NCBI GenBank assembly: GCA_029207755.1
Contig: JARCOQ010000012.1
Span: 21,687,740-21,751,739, forward strand
Direction: 5' to 3'
DNA length: 64,000 nucleotides
Source of the DNA: Chamaea fasciata
Lineage: Eukaryota; Chordata; Aves; Passeriformes; Sylviidae
In this document: positions 10,601 to 22,300 of the stretch, piece by piece
How the letters are laid out: every line of letters starts with the position of its first letter
Position numbering within the stretch: position 1 is the stretch's first letter
The notes under the pieces: model-generated
The model's database searches: none
Told to the model about the DNA's origin: nothing
The model's input: the letters and a program-made list of their open reading frames with translations, nothing else
Position numbers and translations under genes: made by a program

Positions 10601-13356
10601 CTCCTGTGTCCCCTCCTGCTGTGGGCTGTCACTTCACCTGTTCCTCTGGGTCTCCTTTTTCTGCCCACATGCCCCCAGGCGTATTTGCTTGTCAGCAACA
10701 AGGGATCCAAGGGATCAGGAGGGGCAGGAGTCTCGTGGGATGCGCAGGGGAGACCTCGGCAAGCCAGGATTGACCAGGGCTCCTCAGTGTCACCTGAAGG
10801 ACTTTGATGCAGAAATCCCAGTGGTCTGAGTGGGTCACCTGAGCACATCTGACAAATCCCACTGTACATACTGTCACCTTGGGGCCAAATCTCTACAAAC
10901 ACCTTGGAAATAAGGTGGTTAAGGAGGTGCCCAGGACATCCTCACGCAGTACACACAGAGCTGTCAGGACGTGATAAATGTACTGATCCATGGAACTGCT
11001 AATACATTTAAAAGCTATGACACTTTCTTCCGTGACCTGTGGTTTGCTTTGTTCCTTGTGCTTCCATCAGCAACTGAGCTAGCTGAGCAAAGACTCTGCT
11101 TTGTTCCAGGTGAAGAAAGTTTCTTCACATTCCTTCGCGCAGAAGCTGCAGATGTCAACATTGGATTGAGCACATATTCCATGAAGGTTGAGAAGACTTT
11201 CATCACCACATCAAGCCACACAAGCATGTTCATCAGAAACAGGAGTAACATCACAGCCCACTTCCAGTGGAAGATGTTTCCTACTGAGGAAGCCGACAAT
11301 GAAGAGAAGAGGAGGTTGGTTTGAAAGATACGTTTGCGTGAGATACATGGCCCAAGACTGAAACTAATGCATGGCCTCAGGGGGGTGTTGGTGATTTTGA
11401 ATGGTTTAGGCCAAGTAAACCATCCCTGGCATTAGGGTGTGTGTCCCTGGGCTGCAGGAGCTCAGCACAGCATTCCAGTTCCATTTATACTCCAACCAAG
11501 GATGGCATTTTGGGAAGGAAAGGTTGATTGCAATGACTGGATTTCCTCAAGTTCTAATTGGGCTTTTGCCTCCCTAATCTTCTTCCTACATGACCTGGCA
11601 ACATCCTTAAACGTTTCCTGAGTTGCCAGCCCCTCTTTGCAAAGGCAATACGCCCTCTTTTTTCCCCTTAGTTCCTTCCAAATCTCCTTGCCCATCCAGG
11701 CTCGTTGTCTTCCCTGTCAGCTCATCTTTCAGCACACAGGGACAGTCTGTTCCTGTGCCTTCAAGACTTCTTTCTTGAAGTATGCCCATCCTTCCTGGAC
11801 CCCTTTGTTTGTAAAGGCTGCTCCCCAAGGTCCTCTCCAAAACAATCTCTTGAACAGGCCGAAGGCTGCCTTCCAGAAGACCAGAGTGGAAGTTTTGTTG
11901 ATGCCCCTCCTTGTTTCACTGAATGTTGAAAACTCTGTTATTTCACAGTCACTGTACCCCCAGACAGTGGTGAACAGATGAAGTTCTTTTAGTTCTTAGG
12001 GAATCTCCTGGTGATATCCAGTACCTGGATCCCAGGGAGGCAGCAGGCTTCCCTGTGGAACGGATCCGCTCGATATACAGGGCCCTCATTTCCCCTTAGA
12101 AGGGATTCACTTACTACCACTACCCTTCTTTTCTTCGTAATACTTTTTTCCAATTACATTTATTTTCATGCCAGTTTGTGTCCTAGCCTGTCACCAGGAC
12201 ATTTTGTTTTTCCTTACTTCCAGTCTTAGGGATGGTGTTAGCTCTAAGGCCTACTCTCCTGCTGTCAGAGATGCTTTTGAGATCTCAGAGCAGAGAGGAC
12301 TTTTTTTTATGAGAGGAGCTAGTGCAGGATCCTTTCCCTCTCTGGCCATTCTACTACCATGCACTGGGATGGGACCCAAAAAGCTCTGGATCCTGAAAAG
12401 ATGATCTCTCCAGGAGTTTGCTGTCTGTCTCCTGCACCAAGAAGTCCCTTCCCCTCTCACAGCCTCTGTTTTCATGCATATAAAACCTTGGATGTCACTG
12501 AAGGGATGCGGTGCCTGAATTCATCAATTTCCTTTGGAAGTGCTCTGGGATGCTCTTGTGAAAGGCAGAGTAGGGAACAGGGCAGGTCCAAAATGGAAGA
12601 AACAAAGAGCGATGCTGGTAACACGTAACCACAACCCAGCTTCGTCTCCCTTTCCCAGGGAAGTCCTGCAGTGGGTGCTCCGTGATCTTTATCTGCTTCC
12701 CCCGAGCAGCTCAGTGGTAGGAAAAGCCAGCTGAGGTGGCTGGTGGATTCTCCCTCAGTTTTGGCAGAGGCTTTGAGGCAGGAGATTCTCTTGAGGGATG
12801 CTGGCTTTCCAAAGCTCTCCTGAGCTTGCAAGTGTGGAGTAAAGCTACCTGCTGAGCTTGTGCACAACAAGTTATCTTCTGATCCGATTGGGACCCTCGT
12901 GGCTTGGGGTCAGCCCTTGCTGGGGAGCTGCCGCTCCTCCCCAAGTGCTTTGCTCTCCCGCACTTCCGCTTCTCTCTGCAAATATATTAAATGACCTGCT
13001 GGCTTTGTCTCTCCCTGCGGCTGCAGGCAGTGTGATTTGCTGGAGCCACCACCAAAGGTCTGGATGGAAGACTTCATGGAGGAGAAAAAAATAAAGAAGG
13101 TGAAGGGCTTTTGTGAAAATCGCACCTCCCTCCTGAGCCAAAAGGTCCAGGAGGAGAAGGCAAAGGTGCAAGAAGACCCCCTGCTGTTCTCCAATGACTT
13201 TTTTTTCATTGAGCCAATGGTAAGTGATAGCTGAGAACCTCATTTTCCTCCTCTTCCTTCTCTTCCTTCTCTTTCTCCTCGTCCTCCTCCTCTTCCTTCT
13301 CCTCCTTCTCTTTCTCCTCGTCCTCCTCCTCTTCCTTCTCCTCCTTCTCCTCCTTC

Positions 13357-13388
<32 letters not shown>

Positions 13389-16300
13389 CTCCTCTTCCTT
13401 CTCCTCCTCCTCCTCCTCTTCCTCCTCCCGCCCACCCTACCCCCGCCCCTTCCCCCGGGTGCGGTCACTCAGCAGGTCCTCAGCTGGCTCGTTGTGCTCA
13501 GAGGGAGGACATGGAGTTTCTGGTGCGGCTGCAGAGCTCACTGCTGAAAGTATTTCTGCCCTGCAGGCTCAAGGCAGGGCTGGGAGCCTGACAAAGCTGA
13601 GCTCTGCTGCCAGGGCTCGAGCTCAGGGCACTCCGTGTCCTTGAAGTGTCCACAGGGAGCAGTTTTTGTAGGTAGGGGCTCCCCCGACACGTGCTGCTGC
13701 GTGGGGTTCAGCGGAGGGTGTTGGAGCAGTGCCAGTTCACGGATTGACCTGAAGCATGCAAGGGTTCGCTGGGAAAAGGAGGCCAAATTCAGCCCAAGGT
13801 TAATCGTAGAAATGCCTGTCCCTTCCTCTAACCACGACTCGCACTGTTTGTGAGTCTCCCAGTGTCATCTGTGAGCCTGGACACAAGGGTGGGAGGTTAT
13901 AATGGGCATTTTGAGTTCTCTTGCACACGGGGACAGTAAACCTTTTCTTTTTCTGTTTATGCAAGCAAACGCCCATGTCCTCCCATCAGCCAGAGCCCTG
14001 ATTCTGAGTATTGGCATTGTGAGAGATGATGAATGCCTGGTGTCTGCACAGTGCAAAATCCCTTCTCATCCTGGAGTAAATCCTAGAATAATCCCAACCT
14101 CTGCTTTCTTTGAAAAAAGGTTAAACTAATATTTTTCTTTCCAAGGAAGGGGATCGTGTTCTTGGTTACTCCTATGGCCCATCTAAGGCCAAGAGCCACC
14201 AGTGCACAATGGCAGTTAGGTACCACTGTAGCTGACTGCAGCATGATGTGACCAGGAGCTTGTGTCAGAGCAGCAGGAACATTGTGGAGAGTGGGGGCTG
14301 ATCAGCTGAGCATTGAGAGCGCCCAGTGGTGTGTTGAGCTGGGTTTAGAGTGTTTCCTTGGGCTCCTTATGTTGTTCACTCATCACTGATGCTCTGAAGA
14401 AAGGCTTAGAGGAGTGGTTGAAAACAAGAAGTGTGAAGTTTGAAGATAAATCTTTTTCTGTCTCTTTCTGTTTCAGGAGGGAGAGATTGGGCCACGTTGT
14501 TCGGCTGAAATCAAGGTGACCTTTAAACCCCTGGAAGCACTGGAGTATCAGAGTGTGGCCTACTGTGACATCTCAGGTACAGCTCCTTTCCCCTGCTTCT
14601 CTCACCCACAGTGAACCCATGGAGCAAGCCTGAGCCCACTGGGCTCCCATGTAACTGCTGGGAAGAGTTCCTGGTCAGCAGGGCAGTGCTGGCACATCCC
14701 CAGTGTCCCTGCAGCTTCCAGGGAGTCTCCCATGCAAGGCCAGGGCTCGGAACACCTGTGTCTGGATTGCTGATCCCAGAACAACCCAGGCAGTGCAGGG
14801 AGATGTTTTCATGGCACGGCTTTGCCAGCATTTCCTCAAAGGCCAAGGAGCTGCAGAGCAGAACAGCTTTAGTGAACAAGCACTAAGCCCCTCTAGACCA
14901 CTGACCTCCAGGATGGGTCCATTTGACGTGGATCCATCATCAGGCAGTAGGAGCTGAGTTAGAAATGTGCTCCCTGAGCCTGGATCACCTCCAGACACCA
15001 CCAGGCCAGCGGAGGCGGAGCCCCGCTGAGCCCAGGGTGTTGGTAGAAGGACCACCCTTGGCCAGCACCTGCTTCTCTCCCTGTGTGGGAATTGTCACCT
15101 TGCAGCTCTCAGTCTGTGCAAACAGAACACAGTGCCGAGTGTCAGAAGTGGAGGACAGCAGTCCTGTGCTGCTGGGCCAGGTGGTTTGGCAGTTGTTGCC
15201 TGGCAGTTTGCCAGGTAGCAATTGCCAAAGTCTTTGTGAGCTTTGTGCCTTCAATGAATGGATTTCAAAGCTCCTCTAAGTGCATGGGGAGGAAACCCTA
15301 GAGTCATAGTATGTTAAGGATGGAACGGACCTCAAAGACTGTCTAGTGCCAAGGCCCCTGCCATGGGCAGGGACACCTCCCACTAGACCAGGTAGCTCCA
15401 AGCCCCATCCAGCCTGGCTTTGAACACTTTCAGGGCTGGAACCTCCACAACTCCCCTGGGGAACCTACTCCAGCGTCTCACCACCTCACAGTAAAAAAAT
15501 TCTTCTCAATATCTAACCTAAATTTCCTTTCTTTCAATTTATACCTGTCACTCCTTGGCCTGTCGCTACAGGACACCAGAGATGTTTTAAACTCAGCAAA
15601 CTGGTGGCTAAAATTGGAAACCAGCCCAAGGAATGGGTTAGAAATTGCAAGTCAGCCCCAGGGGATATCTCCTGAGGGAAGAGAAGGGTCCATATCTTCT
15701 GCTGCAGCATCAAGAGCTGGTTGCATGCAGCTCAGAATCAGGGTCTAGCATTGAGGCAGCCTGGAAAATCCAGTAGAACAGAGGGAATTATTGTACTGAA
15801 ATGGACATCTCTCCCCAGGCCGTGAGAGCAGGCTGGCCCTGCGCCTCAGAGGGGAAGGCCGCAGACCCTTGGTTGAACTCAGCTGTGATACCCTGAACCT
15901 TGGGGAAGTTTTTGTCAAAACCGCCCACACCCATGAGGTGAGCACCAGGGGTTGGGATGGATCCTGATGGCTCCTGAGGCAGCAGCAAGCCTGGTGGACC
16001 TGTGGAATTCCTGGCAACCTGGGCAGTTGTGAGCAGGGAATAGCTGATGTACTGGTCAAATCTGGGCGCGGGGGGGAAGGGGGTGTTCCAGAAAAATGTG
16101 TCTGTTGTTCATGAAGCCCCAGTCCCTTCTTTTGGGCAGCCTTCCATAGGGATCAGCTGGGAGGCTTCCTGCAAAACAACCCCTTTTGACCCAACGCTGG
16201 GTCAAAAAGCTGTTCAGAGGCTTTTGTGGCAGCACCAGACACAAGGCACCTTTGTACTGGGCTGTTCAGAAGCAGCTGGGACAAGCTGGCTACATTTGAG

Positions 16301-19300
16301 CTTCAGTCCACCGCAAACAACTTTTAGTCAAGTGTCTCCTGCTCATTCCTGGAAGTCACAGGAAAGCCATCCAGCCTCCTGGCTCAGTGCAGGCCCTTGC
16401 AAAGGGCTTGAGGATTCTTTCCCTTGCTGTCCAATCCCTCACCACACTTCAGGCTTGGTGCATCTCTGGCTCTACAAAGAGAAAAGTGTTCCTGGGAATA
16501 AAGCAAAAGATTTTTCTACCTATTTGCCTCCCCCCTGTTGGGGGTCAAGTTTGCAAAAAAAAAAGAGAGAGCAACTGAAAGAGGCAGAAAACGAGGCACT
16601 ACATCATGCCAGACACTTTCAGAAGTTTGGTTGTGGAAGGGAAAGACACGTTGAGTTTTCTTACCAAAAGATGGCGCTGTCTGTACATTTTGATGTTGAT
16701 GCCTCCTTCTCAGTGTATTGTTTTCACGGTATGGGAAAAGGTAAATGCGTAGATACGGTACTGCTGGAGCTGTGCTGACTGGGGCAGCAGCAGCTCTGTG
16801 GTGATTCACTACGCAGCTGCAATCACCCCACGTTGCTCTCAGGGCCAGGTCTGAATGAGCTTGGTGCTACTGACCAGAGGTGGACTGCTCTGTGTCCGTG
16901 GGATAACCCCAGGGTGACTCCAGTTATGTGGAGTTATGTGAGCTTCGCATGAAAACCCAAAGGCAGAACTTGTCCTGTTGTATTTTTTTGACTTCTGCCG
17001 TCCAGCAGCACAAAGCATCTTCTGCCTTTTCTGGGTGTTAATTGCGCCATTAGAAAATGACTCCCAAGAAGGGAAGATTTCACGTGTACTTGCATTTTGT
17101 TTTCTTGCTGCTGCAGGTGAAACTGATGAACAAAGGAGTTCTTGATGCTCCCTTCACCTATATCCCTTCAAACACGGAAGTGGGCTGCTGCTTCAAGTTT
17201 GTACCCGAGGAGGGCCTCATTGCACCAGGTGGGATCCAGACTATTCAGATCTCCTTGGATGCCGCCGTGTTGGGGCGGTTTGAGGAACCATTCCAGTTCC
17301 GTGTGGCTGGATCTCCTACGCCTGTGATCCTGACCATCGAGTAAGGACTCTGGGAGCTTACTCTGGGTGGGCACATCTGTAGCTGTCTCTGGGACATCCC
17401 CCACCTACCTCATTTTGGGGTCGGGCAGAGAAAAAAGATGTTTCCTGAGGTCTTAATCTCTGCTCTGATCCTGGCATTGCCTTAGTGTGGGGGTGCCTGC
17501 TGCCCTGTGTGGTACCCGGGAGCTGGAATGACTCCTCCCTGCAGGGATGTCCCTCTGCCTTGGGCCATGGCAGGCAGTGGCATGGATCAGCTTTGGGCAG
17601 TAGCTGCTCTGGGATGTCCCCCCTGAGCACCCAGCAAGGCCCCCAGGGCTTTGGAGATGGGCCAGCCTGGGTGATTCTCCACCAGCAGCAGTGTTTTGAA
17701 AAACTTCTGTTAATAATCCATCCCAAACGGGCAGCAGCAGCCTCAGCTCACCTCTCATGGCCATGCATGGAGGCAGGCTGTGCTCCGAGCTCCTGTGCAG
17801 AGTGCTCTGCTACCTCCTTTCCACAGCCAGGAAAAGGCTGATGTGGGAGACAGGGAACTGTGCAGCAGGAACCGTCCCAAGGACATGGGCTTCATCCCAT
17901 AATCCTGGCCCTGCAGAAGGGAGAAGGGGTGATGATGGGGGAGGCAGAGCTCAGTCCTCAGGACCACAGCAGCATGAGGGCTTGTCCCTGCTAGCCTGAG
18001 GCGTGTGCTGGTAGGATAACGTAGTGTAAGCAGGAAAGCTGATGCTGGCTGCTCTGGAGCTTTGGAGCTAGGCTGCTGCTGTTGGGAGGCACTGGATCAG
18101 GGCAATAAAGAAATGAAAGCAATCTGCAGTTGATTATACCAATAAGATAAGGGAGATGGATTAAAAAGAACATGAAACTTATTACTTAGCAGGAGAACAG
18201 TGTTGACTAGGTCTGCCCATAGTAGAGAAACAACTACACTGGCTTTGCTTTTGGAGAAAAAGTGCTGCTATTTTTATTTTGGAAATCAAGAGGGAACCTT
18301 TCACCATCAAATAATTGATTCTCCTCTGTCCCTCCCCCAAACTGGTCATGCGTGGGATGTTATTCCATAAGCAGCTTTCTCCTTGAGCAAGAGAAGGTGT
18401 CTCTTGTTGAGATGTGTAGAGCGGAGCCAGGGGCAGTCCTGTGAACACAGTAGAAGACACAGTTCACTGGTCCTTGACTTTTAACCAAAAGGCAGGGTGC
18501 GCATTGATTGGCGTCAACCATGAAATAAACTCGTGTTGGGCAGCTTCAAGTGCTGCCTTCAGTGGATGTTGGTGACTTTTAGTGCCTGTCTGCTGAGTTC
18601 AAGGCCAGGGGAGGAGGTGTGGTAGATTCAGGACACCCATGTTTGGTTGTTTAAGCTATTGCTCCTGGCTGTGCCAGCTGGTGCACTAGTGACAAGCTGG
18701 TCCTTTCCTCTAGGATTCATCTGTCTACTGTGTAGAACTGTTAATGCTCTTTTTGGAGGATGTTTGGGGCTCCCCTGGCTTCATGTCTCAAAACTCTGTC
18801 TGTAATGATTGTGTGGGTCAAAATCTCCTGAGAAAGCTCCTCCATGGGAAGACCAGTTACAGCCAAGTAGCAAAGCAGGGAACCTGTGGCTGGAAAGGCT
18901 GGTTACAGAAGTTTGTGGGGACACCTTTATGTCCATCCCATTACAGATGGGGAAACTGAGGCACGGAGACACATCTGGGTAGGTGTTCAGGGTCCCCCAT
19001 GGGACCACCGGCAACTTGGGGGCTTTTCCTGCCTGCCCTGCGTCCAAAGCCCCATCAGTGGCTGTGGGCTGCTGGCCTCTTGGCTTTAGCTGCCTCCTGT
19101 GCACATGGACACTGTGCTGAGCACATGGTGGTGTGTTGATTTGAAACCCACGATGCCCCTGACACCAGGTTTTGTGCCCCCAAGCCACGACAGCCGGAGG
19201 CTTTGCAATTCCCTTTAATGCAGCCATTTCCTCCTGTGTCCCTGTCATAGCAGGGGGTGTGTCGTCGGGCCGACTTTACACTTCGACACCGATGAGCTCG

Positions 19301-22300
19301 ACTTCGGTGACATCTCCTTTGGTGAGTGTTCCCTGCGCTGGGACACAGCGGGAGGGATCTGTGTGCTCCAAAATGGAGCACTTGAACGTAAAAGCATCCA
19401 GCACTGCTCATGTTCTGCCACAACAGCCTCTTCAGGGTGTGAACTGCAGGTGCCTCAGGTAGCATTTTGCCATTGTGGGATCAAATAGGAGCAAGTATTT
19501 TCTGGTGTCTCTGTCCTGGTTTAAAAGACAGATTCTGCCAAGGAAGGTGGCAATCTTCACGGAATGGAATGATGACCCTCCTCTCTCCAAATTACTGTAC
19601 CTTTGAAATTACAGGGCTTCCAGGCAAAAATATGGAAAAGGAATAGCAGTTCGTTACTAGAGTATATCCGGACAGCACAGACAACAACGCAATGCCAGAA
19701 GTTTCCAACCCACCGAGTCCTGTTTTCCCCTTTGGTGTGGTTATGATCACAGGCTGGAGGAGCGGTGGGCTCTGGCAGGGCAGTGATTTCCCTCCCAGCC
19801 GGCACGGGCAGGGAGGGAAGGAGGAAATCGCTGCTTTTGCAAACTACGGGCAGCAGGAGATGTGGGCACTGGCAATCGGGAGCAGGCAGAAGCGGGGACG
19901 GCGGGCAGGTTCGATCACGGTGCTGAGCCCGGCGTCAAGCGCACGACGTCCCGCAGCAGCACGCTGCCGACCTTCCCGAGCCCCGGCAGAAGGACGGAAA
20001 GGTCTGCCCCCTGCAAACCTCGGCTCCGACTTCACAACCGCCCGCGGCATCACGGCACAGCTCCCAAAGAGCCCCGGATGGAAAAGCCCACCCGCACAGC
20101 CGAGACCACCCCAAACCCCCTGTATTTCCCTTCCCAGACTGAGGCCAAAATTCACTACGAAACCTAAACTCATAACAATGAAGTTGTTGAACATTTTAAG
20201 AAAACTAATTGCCTCTCCTGATCTGCTTCTTCGCCACCCTGCATCACCACTGAGGCATTTGTTAAGTTGCCTTTTGAATAAATGAAACAAGAAAGGCAAC
20301 AGGTAGAAACGCATTCCTAAGGTCTCTTCAGCTGAAGGCAGCTGTTGTATCTTTGCTTCTTTTAAACTGTTGTTGACTGTTGTCTGCATGTGGTGACCTC
20401 AGTCTCATTTGAGGTTTTGACATCTGTGTTTGTCCCTTTTGTGCTTCTCTTGCCTCCCTGCTGGAGTCACTGCTGGAGCCGGCAGTGATTACTGTTGATG
20501 GGCACAGAGAAGCTCTGGGCTGCGCCTGCAGTTGTTTTTTTCCCCCACCTGTGTTCAAATGACTCTTGGTGAGCAGGCCTGGGGAGAAGTCTCCTCCCCA
20601 CAGAGCTGGCCAGCCAGTCCACTGCAGAGCGGGTTGTGGCTGGTGTCCGGGCTCTGCAGGACATCCCCACCATGCGTGGCACTATCTCTGGCTTTCCAAT
20701 ATGGAAAGCAAATCTCAGAGTTAAGGTGGGGTAAACCCTTGCAGGCAGCAATCACAGTGAGTAGTATGGGTGCGATGTCCCCGCTTGTTGGGTCAAGGCT
20801 CGGGTTTGCCTCCAGCTGAGTGGGCTCTGAGCTGTCACATGCCCAGTCTGTTTGGCCCAAACCAAAAGACGCCTTAAGAATTCTGCAGAGAGAAACTGCA
20901 TTAGGGTGCTTTGCATCACGTTCTAGTTCCTGATTTCATCCTCACTTTCTACTGCTGTAGCTTCTTCTCAATGGCGACTCACTCTTTATGTATCTTGAAA
21001 AGGGTAGGAGTGTTGGCAGACTTAACAGGGAATTTTACAGTTTGAATTTTCAGAGGAAATGCTTGGTCTGGGTGCACAGTCATCAGGGAGAAATAACTGG
21101 TGCTGGTTTGGGGCAGGTGAGGGAGCTTCTCCCCATCAGAAAGAGAGAAGCTTGCAGTGTTGAGCAGGGCTAAGAGCAGGCATTTTCAAGGCTACAGTCT
21201 GGAATCAGTGTTAAAGGGAACTAAGTGACGACTAATTCCTCTTGCAGCTTCTCAGTAATCTGTAGTTCAGATAATAAAGAGCTAAACTCCAATCACGCTT
21301 TCATGCTACCAGGGTATTCCCACCGGGAGTCACGACATAACTGGTGCCTAAATGGATATTTGTGTCCTTTTCCTAGGCTTTCCCTACACCAAGACCTGTC
21401 GCCTCACTAACACCTCGCGGGTGTCGGACGATGGCACTCAGCCTGCTGTTAGCAGCTTTGAGCAAATACTCAGCGACAGTGAGCCCTCCTGGAGGGAGGG
21501 AATTCATTTTTCTGTGAAGCCACGGGAGTTTACACTGAACCCCAGCGAAAGGACCCTCCAATCCCAGGAACACCAGGATATCGAGGTATGGGAAGAGTCC
21601 AGCCACACACACTTCAGCAGCGGGTCTGAAGCTTCACGGGAGTGTGGGAGGGCTTTAGCTCTGATGCCAGCTCTGATCATCGTGTGAGCGAGGATCTGCA
21701 CTGGCGTGGGGCCTCTGTGAGCTGGGTTACTCGGGACGTTCCTGAAGGAGTACTGATTTGTTTCCAAAATCACAAGCTGAAATCATGTCCCATAATGGTC
21801 AAGTACTGAAGGCATTTTGGTGTTTTTGAGAGCAATGTCTTTGATTGCAAGTGGGCAGAGGACGGACGAGGACCAAAGGTGGCTGTTAGAGAGATGTCAT
21901 TATATAAAGCAGTTTGCTTTTCTTCTTGGTCTCATTTCTCCTGTCCTGGGGAGTAGAATGATTTGTGTTCACTGCAGGGATCTCCAGTGAAGGCAAAAAA
22001 CTCTGCGGCCATGAACTGCCCAGCACCTGCTGGCCCACGCTTTGTCTTCAGCTTCCTGCTGTAAAGCTGAACTCATTCTGTTCAAGTCAGCAGATTTCCA
22101 CTGCATTTATGTCATTGTAGTCAGATGAAAATTTGCCCCTTAATTTGAACACAGTGCTGCACAGAGCTTTAGTCTAATGTTTTAATTTAGCTGACCTATG
22201 CCCTGATAGCAAGGTGTGCTTAACAAATCTGGTATTTGCCAGAAGGCTTTTGTCACTCTTAGAGACTGCTCTACACGTGGAGCGGCAGAAGAATTAAGGC

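Noticed and set aside
10384..10902. 172-codon minus-strand ORF, identical in copies 1 and 2
   Set aside because: Identity only reflects the young duplication; no recognisable domain and no splice or start context.
12872..13468. 198-codon minus-strand ORF rich in Arg and Lys, and a Leu-rich + strand ORF at 13224-13547
   Set aside because: Both are translations of the CTT/CTC pyrimidine tract and overlap a real exon (e5) on the + strand.
16047..16778. 243-codon + strand ORF in the e7-e8 intron
   Set aside because: In copy 2 it is broken by homopolymer length changes (poly-G near 42,812 and poly-A near 43,293). No family similarity.
19692..20285. 197-codon + strand ORF and an overlapping 181-codon minus-strand ORF
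   Set aside because: They lie in the CpG-rich LTR-like segment where stops are rare on both strands; no similarity seen.
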